A stretch of 64,000 nucleotides of DNA from Bimastos eiseni (taxonomy: Eukaryota; Annelida; Clitellata; Crassiclitellata; Lumbricidae), in the NCBI GenBank assembly GCA_959347315.1, contig OY365812.1, forward strand, positions 124,001 through 188,000, written 5' to 3'. The notes under the pieces were generated by a model that did no database searches, had not been told where the DNA came from, and was given only the letters and a program-made list of their open reading frames with translations. Below are positions 50,201-61,763 of this stretch, in pieces. The translations under genes were made by a program, and so were the position numbers. Numbering within the stretch: the first letter of the stretch is position 1; each line of letters starts with the position of its first letter.

Positions 50201-52899
50201 TTCTACTCTTCTGACCATTTTGAATTGTACCAACTGTGTTGTTACAACTCGATTTAATCTGAGAAGGCCGACAAGCGAGTTAACCCAGGATTGATTGTTC
50301 TTGCTTATTATTACATCTGATTTAAATGGCTCATAGATTATAAGCTATTCAGGGTCTTTGTTTGCCAAAATCTGTCTACTATTAGAAAGTAGTTAGTTGC
50401 ATATACTTTATCACTGCATATTCCAGTTCCACAATCATTTTCTCAATTTTAAATACAGAACATAAGTTTTTGACGTTGATTCCAAGATCCGGAGAAGTTG
50501 GTTCAAAATTGATCATTCATTCATTCTGAGCATTTATATAGCAGTCCTGCAGAGAACCTACTCACGAGCACTTTCAGCCCAGCCACAGCTAAAGAAAAAG
50601 ACTTGTAGCTCAAATGGTTGCCTTTGTTCAAATGGTTGCCTTTATTGTCTGAATGGTTGCTGTTGCTCTGTTTCAGTTGAAGAGAGTAGAGTTGAAGGTG
50701 ACTTGGGACGATATCGTTGGCCATAAAGACATCAAGGAGTATGGTTATTGGTGCACTCGACATCGGATCGATCATCCACAATACTACGAACAACGTCCAC
50801 AGTTGCGACATCTCAACGGATTGCTACTCTTTGGTGCTTCTGGCTGCTCCAAGACAATGGTTGCCAAGGCCATTGCCAAAGACTGGCACTTCAACTTCTT
50901 CTTTGTTGAGGTAAAACAATAGATTAATTGATGACAGACAGGTAGAATGATTGACAGGTAGGTAGTTTGATTGACATGACAGATTGATATCAGCTGATTG
51001 ATAGCAAGGATTTTGACTGATAAGCCATGCAAACATTTTACAAGCATTGATTACTCCTAAGGTGAGAACAGATTTTGGCATTTATGTGGTATTCATTTCT
51101 ATCCAGTGAACTTGTTTCGTATCTCTATAATGTTCAAACTTCTTCCAGTCTTCTTAGAATGTTGTCTGATTTAACTTTTCTTAGAATGTTGTCTGATTTA
51201 ACTTAGAATGTTGTCTGATTTAACTTAGAATGTTGTCTGATTTAACTATTCTTAGAATGTCGTCTGATATAACTCTTCTTAGAATGTCGTCTGATTTAAC
51301 TGTTGCATTGCTATTATATAGTATAACACCTGATTTGCATATTAAAATAGGGAAACACGATGGCTGGCAAATACGTCGGAAGTACAGAGGCCAACATCGA
51401 GAAGCTCTTCAATCGAGCACGACAGTTGACTCCAACTCTTATCTTCTTTGATAATGTGGAAAGTTTGGCCATGAAACGAAATAGGTTTGAGTTTTTAATT
51501 CACTCTAAATAATGTTGTCATCCACTCTGACATGAGTTGAAGTGACACATGTCATGATAGCATGACACCGAGTGAGACATAATAATTAAGTTGAGGATGC
51601 CACTTCTTGACCACCGCATTCGTTTTACAATGCAATACAACCATAACCATAATGTCAATAAGGTACACCATGGAATAGACTAATGCTTTTGTGTTTGCAA
51701 TAGATGAAATATGCCATATTTATCTATTGAACCTTAGGAATTGATGGTTGGTAATTTTAGCAATGGCCAGACTGCTACAAATAGTCGGATCCTGAATCAG
51801 ATGTTGGTGGAACTGGATAGAAACAAAGGATCAGAAGAAGTCGTTGCAGTCATTGCTGCAACAAGTCGACCGGAACAACTCGACCCAGTGAGTCAATCAA
51901 ACAACTCGACCCAGTGAGTCTATCAAACAACTCGACCCAGTGAGTCAATCAAATGAAAGTGTTTAGTAACACCAGTTGGCAGTAAAAGCATTGTTTAAAT
52001 CAACAGATGTTTTTGGATTTCCATTTTCTACAAGTTAGTTAATTTGTGTGAATAAAGATTAGACTATTTTCCTGTAATGGTTGGGTTTACTTGTGTTAAG
52101 TCTGTTGCTTACAGGGGTAATTTATGAGGAGATGTTGTCTCTTTTGTGGAAGGCTTTCTATCGTTGTGGTCGATTTGACAAAGTGGTTTACATTCCGCTA
52201 CCAGACTCCACATCAAGACGAAAACTTCTGTCGCAGAAGATGACGTTGGTTGACGACGCTGTTCTACTGGAGGAACTGGTCAAGCGAACAAAGGGTCATT
52301 CACATGCAGAGGTCAGTAGAGAAACAATGAGATGGTCATCGCATGGTATTCATCATGGAACTGGCTTCAAGACAATATATTCCAAGAACTGGACAAAAGC
52401 AGACGCCATCGAATTCTCCCAAACTGAGAAGTTTCTTGTCATAAAATTTATTGGCTTCATTTCCTCAAATGGTCTACTATGACTGCTTATATAAATATGT
52501 TTCCTATTTGAACTGATTTGGTGTCAACTGTTAAGCACCTGTGAGTGCTTTTATATCAGTTCAATCTTAGTCCTCTGGAGAATGACCGTCTTCAGCAAAT
52601 TAGGACAATTCTCAAATACTTGAAGTGATGTCTTGAGTGTGATTATGATAATGGATCTGTAGAAGTCTTTCGATTAGATGCCATTGTTTATAATTTACGT
52701 TTGATAGAAACTAAGTGTAGGATGGATTTCGTGCTTTCAGATTACGGAACTCGTTGAAGCAGCTAAACTGGAACAAAAGGATGGAGAAAGTAGTTTGTGC
52801 ATGGACCATTTTGAGAAGGTCTTTCCAAAGATTCAGGCAAAAGCAACGCCAGAACGGATTGCGGTTTTGGACGAGTTTGACAAACAGCATGGTCATTAG
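44270..52899 (+). CDS. AFG2/SPATA5-like double AAA ATPase, divergent
   Basis: Predicted type II AAA ATPase of the AFG2/Drg1-SPATA5 branch; the family acts in cytoplasmic 60S ribosome maturation. Exons: 44270-44495, 44991-45267, 46477-46550, 46873-47244, 47542-47674, 48087-48222, 48527-48661, 49218-49335, 49646-49815, 50677-50910, 51351-51484, 51761-51887, 52153-52311, 52741-52899. Phases agree; 817 residues. N-domain features: FVFLHPDTMNAIG and KSPGDWL. D1: GLPGVGKT (about 328-335), Walker B VFFDDLD, sensor-1 FGATNK, LRSGRFD. D2: WDDIVG, GASGCSKT (600-607; the Ser before Lys is typical of AFG2), pore loop GKYVG, Walker B IFFDNVES, AATSRPEQLD, YRCGRFD. Both Walker B Glu residues are replaced (Asp, Asn), as is the D2 sensor-1 Asn (Ser), so hydrolysis is probably weak or lost. 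The start is uncertain: an ATG at 44251 is in another frame. Confidence 0.88.
45446..45555. repeat. 15-bp GGTGGAGAGTGGAAGA tandem repeat
   Basis: Six to seven units, purine-only on the plus strand apart from T, in intron 2 of the AFG2-like gene. Confidence 0.9.
46640..46755 (+). mobile_element. LINE 3' tail (same family as 17940-18530)
   Basis: CAGATTTGTTTCAGTGCACCG, TTGATGCCCTGTGCGTTTTA and GGCGGCGCTATAGAAGTC, then TCATAGTCAT, match the tail of the copy in KAT6 intron 13. It lies in intron 3 of the AFG2-like gene. Confidence 0.8.
48310..48425. repeat. purine-rich GGAAGA low-complexity tract
   Basis: AGGAAG/GAGGAGGAAGAGG-type sequence in intron 6 of the AFG2-like gene. The intron is otherwise featureless. 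Confidence 0.7.
49845..50070 (-). mobile_element. tRNA-derived SINE, family A, second copy
   Basis: The reverse complement carries the same tRNA-like head (TGGCCGATCGGTTAGAGCGG), B-box region GCGGGTTCGAGCC and body GTCACTGTGTAGGGACCTTG as the copy at 4134-4400. It starts just after exon 9 of the AFG2-like gene, in intron 9. Confidence 0.88.
50505..50600 (-). mobile_element. LINE 3' tail, minus orientation
   Basis: Reverse complement reads GGCTGGGCTGAAAGTGCTCG...CTATATAAATGCTCAGAATG with a (GAAT)n end, the family seen at 41480-41590. Confidence 0.65.
51165..51302. repeat. 22-28 bp tandem repeat
   Basis: About six copies of TTAGAATGTTGTCTGATTTA with variable spacers, in intron 10 of the AFG2-like gene, ending about 50 bp before exon 11. 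Confidence 0.9.
51876..51953. repeat. 26-bp tandem repeat that includes a splice donor
   Basis: Three units start at 51876, 51902 and 51928. Each contains CAACTCGACCCA followed by GTGAGTC. The first is the end of exon 12 of the AFG2-like gene and its donor (51887/51888). Use of the second or third donor would add 26 or 52 nt and shift the frame. Confidence 0.93.
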
Positions 52900-52900
52900 A

Positions 52901-52906
52901 AATAAA
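52901..52906 (+). terminator. AATAAA polyadenylation signal
   Basis: Canonical hexamer one base after the stop codon of the AFG2-like gene. If used, the 3' UTR would be only 15-30 nt. Confidence 0.5.
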
Positions 52907-53329
52907 TAATGGAAGACGAGATTCTTGTACACAGAAATACAAATGAGGGAGGGATCAAAATTGGTCAAATTTTGCCAATGTTGTTATATGTTGCAACTTA
53001 AGTTTTAAAAAAGTTCAGCAAATGACCAAGAATCAGAACAGAAGAAATTTTAAATATATAGGTTTGTAAGCAAAACAAAAGTTTATTGAAAGGCCTTCAA
53101 GTGCCCCAAACAAAGGCTCACTCACATTCAGAGGTCAATCCAGAGAAATATTAATTACTGACAAATGCAGAAAGTTCTAGTGCTCATAAGTAAGAAGTCC
53201 TATTGGAATTTCCTTCTGAATGGAGATGCTCGTTTCCCCTCGGAGTCGACAGACGATGATGGAGTGAGAAGAGGAGAAGGAAGAGCAGGTCTTCAGGATG
53301 GGTGATGTTGAGGCATCCTCCATCGTCAC

Positions 53330-56300
53330 CTATTGTCCAGGACCAGACAGACTCTTGTCCATGAACTTCCTCTTCACGAAACACATCCACCACTGAAAGA
53401 AACATCTCATCAATAATGACTCTACAAACTGCAAATCTATCCTCAAAGTCATTTGTTTCAGTAACAAATCTCAAGTTCACATTCCGAATGAATCATTAAA
53501 TAGATAATGGATCCTTAGAAGCTTATAAAGACAACCACCAGGGTGTGTTATTGATTGGCCATCACAGAAGTACGTCTTGCATTTTGAACGTGTTTGAACA
53601 TTTGTCCATCCTTATCCTGATACAAATCTCAACATTTCCATAGAACTCCTTCCTTAGCAGCAGTCTACATAACTTGATCCACAGAATCTGACCATCAAAG
53701 CCATCTTTGGTTTTGCTTTCAATGTGGTGCTATATAAATGTCCAGTAACATCAGTGATGACTCAGCCCTCCTCCTACTCGCCTTGCTCGGTTTGTCTGTT
53801 TCTGGGTCAAAGACCTTCTCACACAATCGAACGCCCGTCTCTTGTCTCAACTGCTGAATGAAGTTCCTCATCGTATCTGTCATGGGACACACACACAGAT
53901 GCATGACATCAGACAAAATAGTCGACACTTCCATGGCACCAACAGTGTCTAATCTATCACGACAATAATGCAGGAAATTTTTCGAAAGCCACTAAATCAA
54001 TTAAGCAAGTATTGTATCTTTAGATTTATATAGTACCTCTCACGAAATAACTACTAAAAGGCAAGGAAACTCCAGAGAAAAAGAAACACCTTTAAATAGT
54101 TAGAAGTTGATGAAGAAAATTCAGTCATTAGTCTGGTCCTCAATGATGGAGGAAGGTCATTCCATGTATACGATGGACCCACAACAGCAAATGCCCCGGT
54201 GTTGGGCCAGAGCAGTACAGTAAGATCAATGCGATCAACAAAGTCTAAAAGTGACAAAGATTAACACTATTCTCGTCGATTGCAAAACCTAACCTAACAC
54301 AACTTACATGAATCCAACGTAGAATGAAAAGAGATGAAGATGACCAACTGATACGTTCCTGCAAAACAACCGTTCTGCCTGATGAGTATCTTTTCCTCAT
54401 ATATACTATTACCTTCTTCTTGTCTATTTGCTGGTTTGCTGTACATTGCATTCAGAGGAAACTGCGCCTCTCCAGGGATTGAGAACTTGCTGATTGCCAA
54501 TGACTGCATCTCTTTCAGACCCTCGTTCTTTGATTTTGCCTGCAAGACAATAACATTATTCACAACATCATTCAACCAACAGTAAACATAATAATTGCCA
54601 AAGCAGCATTAAGTTGATCAATACTAATATAGGTGCCAACATAACATTACATGTTTTAATGTTAATTTTGTAAACACAACATTAATTGCAATTTTTCTTT
54701 ATTATGTTTCTGGCTGCTGTGTTCAAGTCAAAATGAAGACAATTAGCCATAAATTAAATAGATGACTAACGATGATGACGATGGGATTGGATGAGACGTG
54801 AACTCTGACCTTCTGCAGTTTCTTGAGGCATTCTGTGATGTAGAGCGTCAGATAGATAAGCGTACGATCTGCCTCACTCTGAAAATGACAGCAATAACAT
54901 GATCCAACTGATGATCAATTTCACAATGTCATCAACAACTCTCTTACCTACTTACATCTACTCTCATTGTGGTTTCCAGGAATAACAGTTCAATATTTTA
55001 GCAGTGTTAGCATACCTCTTGAAATTCTTCATTTCAGACCTCGTGCGCAACTGACCGATGCCTTGCGCATGTCACTGGCACAATAGAAGTTGCATCCCAT
55101 CAGACAGACAGAGAGAGAGAGAGAGAGATCCTCATCACCTCTTCAGATGTGCTCTAGAAATAATGAACTATATAAGCAGAGATATAGAATGAGCCAACTT
55201 TAGATTAAACAGAATGAAGGCAAGACATCATCATCATCGTTACTTACTTTGATTTCGTAGTTTCTGAAGAAGACGTTCGCCTTGAAGAAGAGTAGAGCCT
55301 CATCAACAATGTCTTGGTCGCTTGCTGATCAAAATCAATACAACGCATACACAACACAGCAGACGTTAGATCACATTAACCATGAGATTGGATTTCAGGA
55401 AAACCCCTTTCCATCTGGAGTAAAGTCTAGAGGTTTAACCCATCAACAAAGTCAGTTCCAGATGATGTTCTTATTCAGCCAATAAAGATTGGAGAATGTG
55501 AAACAAGAATTTACAGCTGCTTTCGATCAAAGATGGGTCTTAATTGTACTTAACAATCAATCAATCAATTGTAAGCATTGGCCGATGTCAACATTAGCCA
55601 ATAGATCACATTACATTAGGTTTTTTATTCTGCAATTTTGATATCGCCCTTCTTCCAAAATTTTTGCTCAAAAGTGCACACACGCCTTGACGTCTCAATA
55701 ATAAATAAATAATAAAGGTTACACTAGGATACATTACATTGGATAACATTATATCACATGAAATCAACAGAAAATGAGATTCATAAGTAACTGGGCAATA
55801 CTCAACCATTCTCAATTATATGAAAGTCAAACATTTAGAGTCTAGATATATGTGTAGACTTTCCTGCTGTAAAAAAGTGTGAAAGGCACAGAGCATTTGA
55901 GAGGCTGGCTATGTAGAACAATGATACGCGACGGAGAAGCAGAGTGGAAGAAGGACTTACAGTCTCGTGGCGCTGGTCCTTTGAACTGAGTCCGGAGTGG
56001 CAGCAGCGCCATGTTGCCGATCACTTGCGCCGGATTTAAGAACTGCGAATGATACTGAAAACAAATAAATCTTCCGTTGATCATGTGAAACTTCTCAATT
56101 TCTGCTGATATTTAATAAGCACCCAGTCCAGCAACAAAAGAGGCATTGTTAAGCAATTCAGGACATTATGGGGCTAAAGAATAGATACATTGCCATCTTC
56201 TCAAGATATGTGTCAGTAGTGATGTAGTACTCGAGTCAGGCAAAGGACTTGAGACCGTTCTTCTGAGGTCTTGGACTTGGAATGACATGACTTGGACTCG

Positions 56301-57446
56301 AACCCCTTGACTCGAATTTTAGATCTCAGTGTTCTTGGCCAACTTCCAGTTAATATGTGTACATTGTGCGGTGTGTGACGTCATTTACATGAGCACAAAA
56401 GCTAAGTCTTTGTTGTGGAGGGAGGGCGAGCGGGCAGGCATTGAAACACAAGGACCAATATATCTCACACAGAGGAGACGCCATGTTGTTTATGTCACAT
56501 CAATAATACCCCACCCACAACTGAACACAAGCCCCACTTAACCAGCCCATTACCACCACAATCATTATACCCTGGGGACCCAAGGGAGGTGAGAGAACAA
56601 CAGTCACAGCTATAATTAGAGGATGGGGTATAGGTGGCATGTGCACTGTGTATTGCTGTAGGGTCGCGCATGGCCGGGCCCTCTGTCAGCCCTTGGGAAA
56701 AGTCATTGCTCTGATCTGTAGGGGGGCTGTCAAGCTGTGTCTAATTACACTATCTAGGTTAGAATGGTAGCCATTTTAAGTAAGTAAGCAGTGAGCACAC
56801 ATAATTTCTGCAGCGAGACAAAATCCTAATATCGTGACTCAGAACAGAGTCATCAAGTCAAAATTCGAGACAAGGGCTTAGAGTCCAAGTCATGTCATTC
56901 CTTGTGCTATATAACATTATATTGAACTGTCGATTTTCAACAAGACCTTTTATTGTGTGTTTATGTGTACTCGGACTTGGCTATTTGGGACTCGGACTCT
57001 ATCAACTCTGGACTCGGAATAGGTTGACTCGGACTCGACTACATCACTGTATGTGAGTTACAAACACAAAACTGTGTTAGCAGTTAGTAATGGAAGTGAG
57101 AAAATATTTGTATGATGGAATTTTCATGCTTTCTACACTCCACTGATTACATTGTTGTCTTCTTAATTTATCTTAACAAGCTCATCTCTTCTGTCTACTT
57201 GCACCCCGCTTCCTAATATCGATACGACAATCCAACATGGCTAAGATCTATCTTCACATTTTACAATACGTCTGATGGTGGACCATATCAAGTTTGGTTG
57301 TATTACGTTATGAAAACAATTTAGCAACGCTTTAGTTCCTCTTCCGCTCTATGCTGCACATACACGCCCATCGACACCGATAGCCAAAGCATTATTTCAC
57401 AAAATCAACCCTGAGAATGAATCAAATAAATATTCACAGCTGGCAT
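53330..57446 (-). CDS. ARPC3: Arp2/3 complex subunit 3 (p21-Arc)
   Basis: Subunit of the Arp2/3 complex that nucleates branched actin filaments in the cytoplasm. Seven exons: 57446-57438, 56054-55961, 55324-55248, 54878-54810, 54539-54413, 53876-53782, 53392-53330. All phases agree and give 177 residues (human 178). Recognised blocks: [103 protein letters not shown]; and C-terminal [18 protein letters not shown]. The first coding exon holds only Met-Pro-Ala. It was found by matching the family N-terminus (MPAYHS) to an ATG followed by a GTGAAT donor. Intron 6 has a GC donor (AAG|GCGAGT). The gene is convergent with the AFG2-like gene, with the stops 430 bp apart. Confidence 0.97.
55655..55712 (-). 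mobile_element. SINE family A, 3' fragment
   Basis: CCTTCTTCCAAAATTTTTGC and GTGCACACACGCCTTGACG match the 3' part of the copy at 49845-50070. It lies in ARPC3 intron 2. Confidence 0.6.
56207..57057. mobile_element. hAT-type MITE
   Basis: The element at about 56215-57049 has inverted ends GTGATGTAGTACTCGAGTC / GACTCGACTACATCACTG, with flanks TATGTGTC and TATGTGAG (6 of 8 identical). It is full of GACTTGG/GACTCGG repeats. It occupies most of ARPC3 intron 1. Confidence 0.75.
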
Positions 57447-57799
57447 TTTGAGGTATTTCTCAGCCACCGATAAGTGAGGTTCCTGTTACAGTCGCATAAA
57501 TTCAAAACTTTAACAGAAAATCTCCCTGTACTGTGTTCCGGGTTTCTTCCCAAAACAACTCAGTCGGAAACGGAAATTGCCGATTACACACACGCTGCAA
57601 ATTGTTAGTATCATAGACATCATATATTACTTAGACTGCGTATTCTATGGTACAGACTTGGCTCCGTTTCCTTTTTCCGGTAGCCGCCATTCATCTGGAA
57701 GAAAGTTCTGTGTTGTATAGAATAGATAACGAAACCTGGGACTAATATTCCATATTAGAAACTAACAGATTTTTCGCCGAAAAGTAAAACAATTTACGG

Positions 57800-58570
57800 T
57801 GGTGGCGTCGTGTTGTGCGTTTTACTGCACTAATCAAGAGTTCTGACCTCCGTTTTTATAGGTGAGCAATTTTTTAGGGTGCTAACAGATAAATATTCAT
57901 TCACGATGACGTTTTGCATCATATTGGCTAGTGCAGGGTAGGTAGAATAGGCCAGCTCTGAGTAGGTTTCCTGATGGGTCGTTGTATAAATGTACAGTGA
58001 GAATGCATGCGTGAATGAATTCAATTACTGCAAACTCCTTTCATAGTTTTTTTAGAGGGTGCTATATCCCTTCGCATTGCAATCATCAAGTTAATGTCTT
58101 AGCTGAGCAACAATGCGGATACGGGCAGGCATTCTTAACTTGCTTCTGCTCCAAAGAATGGAATGGACTTCATAGCCGTAATCACTTCCCTCAGAAACTG
58201 GCACAAAATATTTCTTTGACTTTGAAGGATTTTGGAATATAAGTGCATCTTCTTCTGGCAACTGACGATTTGCACCTCATATTGGCACTTCTGTGTGAAT
58301 CATGCACGCATTACAAATTTAATTAATTGTAGTGGCATAAATAAATGGTCTTATTTAATTTGTTGCAGATTTTCATTGAAAATTTAGAGCTGACAAAGAA
58401 ATGGATGGATGCAATTAAATGTCTGAAATGACAGCCAAAATCAACAGACTTTATCTGCTCTGAGCATTTTCGGCTATCCACAGCATTAAAGAAAGAAACT
58501 AGAAGCCAGTGTTCTTCAAAGCCTCGGATGTTGTTCCAGAACTGGAGGCCCTGAGTCAGCTTTGGCTGTG
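57800..58570 (+). pseudogene. THAP-domain remnant
   Basis: VASCCAFYCTNQE at about 57804-57842 matches the start of a THAP domain (Cys-x(2-4)-Cys). After a gap with a LINE-like tail (about 57960-58015), another frame at about 58390-58500 reads ELTKKWMDAIKCLK, a stop, then QPKSTDFICSEHFRL. This contains the W...A and CSEHF parts of the same domain. In-frame stops show decay. Confidence 0.6.
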
Positions 58571-59017
58571 TCACCGGATAATATACTTAGTTCTGGGTCT
58601 GTGACAGATCATGTCTAAGTGGTCATGTTGTGCCCCGGGGCGTAGCATGAAAATGAAGTACGAGGATCTTCCTGAAAATGCGTTATTTACATGGATTGAC
58701 TGTTGATCCTGCTGAAGTGCCCTTCATTATTTGTTTCCAAAATCAGTCATATAGCTGAGCATTTTGGAATCTAATTGCAATAATATGCAGATGATATTCA
58801 GTGTCAGGAATTTAAAAATCTAAGTGCATCTTCATAAATCTAAGTGCAGCTTCACCTGGTGGCTGACTATCCGTGCTTCAGATTCACATTTTGAATTACC
58901 TACTGCGCGTTATAAATTTGCTAAATGATAATGTACAAGATCTGATTTTGCTTTCTCTGCGGTAATGCCTTCAGTGGAAAGTATGCTCAACGATCAAATT
59001 GGCGACACGAGCATACC

Positions 59018-59420
59018 TGCCATGGGTCTGCAGTGAAGAAGGGGAGTGCGCGTGCAGTCGACTCGGTCGATTTTAGTTCATCGATGTCAGCTGCGAGTTC
59101 GACGTTAGCGGCGGCTTGGTTGTAGAGAAAGCCATGGACGAGCCATATGGTTTGAGTTTCGACCTTTGTTCCGCAGCCAACTTCTCAGCCGAAGAAATGT
59201 TCGATACGGAGTGCGACCTCGACGTGAGCCATGCCATAGAGCTTTCGGAATTTGCAGCTGCACTCGATACTCCATCCAGAGGAACGCGCAAGGAGTCAGA
59301 AGCCATCGTACATTGGGCTAGAGCCATTGGCGTCGTTGTAACGGGATAGCAGTTCATGGAACTGATCCACGGTGAATTCCCGTATTGGTCCACTGAAGTC
59401 ATCCTCGGAATTTGGGACGA
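59018..59420. other. open stretch on both strands, unassigned
   Basis: GC-richer than its surroundings. The plus strand is open for 77 codons (59116-59349), giving an acidic peptide (EEMFDTECDLDVSHAIELSE). The minus strand is open for 109 codons (59402-59073) and, in another frame, ends at a good GTATGC donor (59008-59013 region) after CCATGGCAG. I recognise no domain. It may be the remains of an element's coding exon. Confidence 0.35.
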
Positions 59421-61233
59421 TTGTGAATACTGTTCTTAATTTGCTCTATGAAGTGTTTATTCATACTGTGGATTATGTTTACACTTCAGCATATGAATCT
59501 CGACCTTTGTACAGTAGACTGTCATCAGTTTTGTGGTCAAGCATCTTTGTAGAGAAGTTTACTGCCTTAATTTACTTTACATTAGATTTTTCAGCAGAGA
59601 ACATTTTTTCAACCATTATGAGTGTGTTATTTGCTAACCAATCAAATGTTTCTACCAAATCTTTACCCACAATTCCGTGACCGCCATTGAGTCGGTTTTA
59701 AATCGACGCCGCCGTGGCCTTCGGCGGTCTAAGTAATATATGATGTCTATGGTTAGTATACGCCAGCTGTCTTTACTACAATCCATGGCGTAAGATATAC
59801 ATGGGGGTTCAATAGACTGTAATATGTGGCTAATGATAACTAACAGTTCGCTACATGGCGATGGCGGTGCCATACGATCAACATGGCCTATAAAGAAGTA
59901 TAATGACTGTGTGATTTAGCAACACCTAAGCATAGGAAATTAGAACAAAGGCAGGTGTAAAACGCTGTTCAGCCATCAATAAACGAAACATGTGTTGAAA
60001 ATTGATATATCTGATTATATCCATGTTCATCATATGTACAAGCAATCAGGATAATCCAAAAGATTGATTCATTAGCCACAGTTGAATTATGTACAAAGTT
60101 TAATATGATCATATAATCACATTTAATATGAGCAGTTACCACGTGTATTCAACAGAGAATTCTAATCAAAGCGTAGTCAATTCTTGCCCAGTACTCACCT
60201 GGCATAGACTATTGCAACTTCCGTCCTAATGGTATCAATAAGGCCTGCTGAACAGAGTTCATAGCTCTTTGTCTAAACACATAACCAATACATTCAAATA
60301 GGAACATGTGACAACTGTGCTTACATATTTTGCAGTAATGAAACAAACTTGTTAATACAGACAATATACTTTCAAGCATTTTCAAAGCTTGTGACTTTTT
60401 ATAAGGCAATGTATCATGCATATGGGTATCGGTGCTGAGACACGCCATACCATGAAAAAATTAGAATTATATTTACCATATCATGTACACGAGAATTGGA
60501 AGCACATGTATCTAGAGCTACAATTTCTTGCTACCACACTGTTCTGAAATAGTTTTACTACTGGAGGCCACACCACAATGACGTAGATGTGAGACAATAA
60601 TGGTAACATGCATTTTAGCGCCGGTGAATAAAGCTGGTCTCCCTGACGTGGCTGTTGTGGGTGGTGAGAAATTTTTGAGGATTTACATTACAATTGTATA
60701 TTCATCACATATCCTTAGTTATCTTTACATTTTATAGCTCAGAGCAGTTAGATATCATGTCCATTCAGTCCGAGACAAATTTCTTATTCTCAGACTTCAC
60801 AAATTTTAAGTTCATAGGCCTATCTTTCAATTATTGGATGTTTATTGCTGTCATTTTTAAAATAAAAGCAGGTGAAAATACGCATCAAAAGGAGCAAAAA
60901 TTAAATTCATAATAATAATGAAGACCTAATTGTATTGTTGGGATTTCACGCTGTTCCTGCATCGAGCAATAACTTTGTATTGAATCACTTTTCCATGCAC
61001 TACTATACAAGCAATTGATGCGAACCCAGACAAACACTTCAAAATGCACCTTACAGTGTAAGGTACAAAAGTCTATATGTTCGTCTGATATAGCTGCCGA
61101 TCACACTTTAAGAACATCCTCCACATATATGATTCTGCTAAGTTCCATAATTGCCACATAATAACTAGAATAAACTAGACTGAACGACGATATTTTGGTA
61201 CGCAAATATCAATTCAATATCGATTCATTGACA
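59421..61233. other. no gene seen
   Basis: AT-rich sequence with scattered stops in all frames. A CGCCGCCGTGGCC/GGCGG inverted motif lies near 59707-59730. No exon or repeat family could be assigned. Confidence 0.5.
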
Positions 61234-61763
61234 ATACGTAGCAGAGGTGTAACAGGGTTTTGAAAAGTGGGGGGTAATTAGAAAGATATTGCGCGAAGCG
61301 CCTAAAATATTTGGCTGGCTCCCACTTTTTGAATTTTGCCCACCAGAAATTTGAAGAATCGGTGGCACAAATTATCTTAACAAAAGTCATCTTATTATAG
61401 TTACTCCATAGAAATAAGATATGCAGGACGCTTTTAAAGTGTATTCTATTATCATTTTGTAGAGTTGTATGGTCTCGAGACAGTGTCTCGGTCTCGAGAT
61501 GTATCGAGACAGTTTGTCGGGATTTATTTTGAAGAGTAGTAATTGAGCTAACCTTGAGATTGCTATGAAGGAATTAAGTATTTATAACATTATTTCTATG
61601 GCCTCTACATAAATTTAAAGCAATTGAAAGCAATTGGACACACACAAAAAATAGAAAAATATTGGGGGGCACTGAGCCCTAAAACTGGGAAGAAAGTCCC
61701 CCAGTTTCAAAACTGGGAGATCAGATGCCCTCTGCCCCCGCTTGTTACACCTCTGATACATAG
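61234..61763. mobile_element. hAT-type MITE
   Basis: The element at 61242-61755 has inverted ends CAGAGGTGTAACA / TGTTACACCTCTG and 8-bp flanks ATACGTAG / ATACATAG (7 of 8 identical). The interior contains GGTCTCGAGACAGTGTCTCG-type palindromes. Confidence 0.88.

Noticed and set aside
52081..52152. Extra N-terminal residues before AFYRCGRFD as part of exon 13
   Set aside because: An acceptor at 52151-52152 gives the phase and homology expected after DP. The upstream acceptor leads to an immediate stop.
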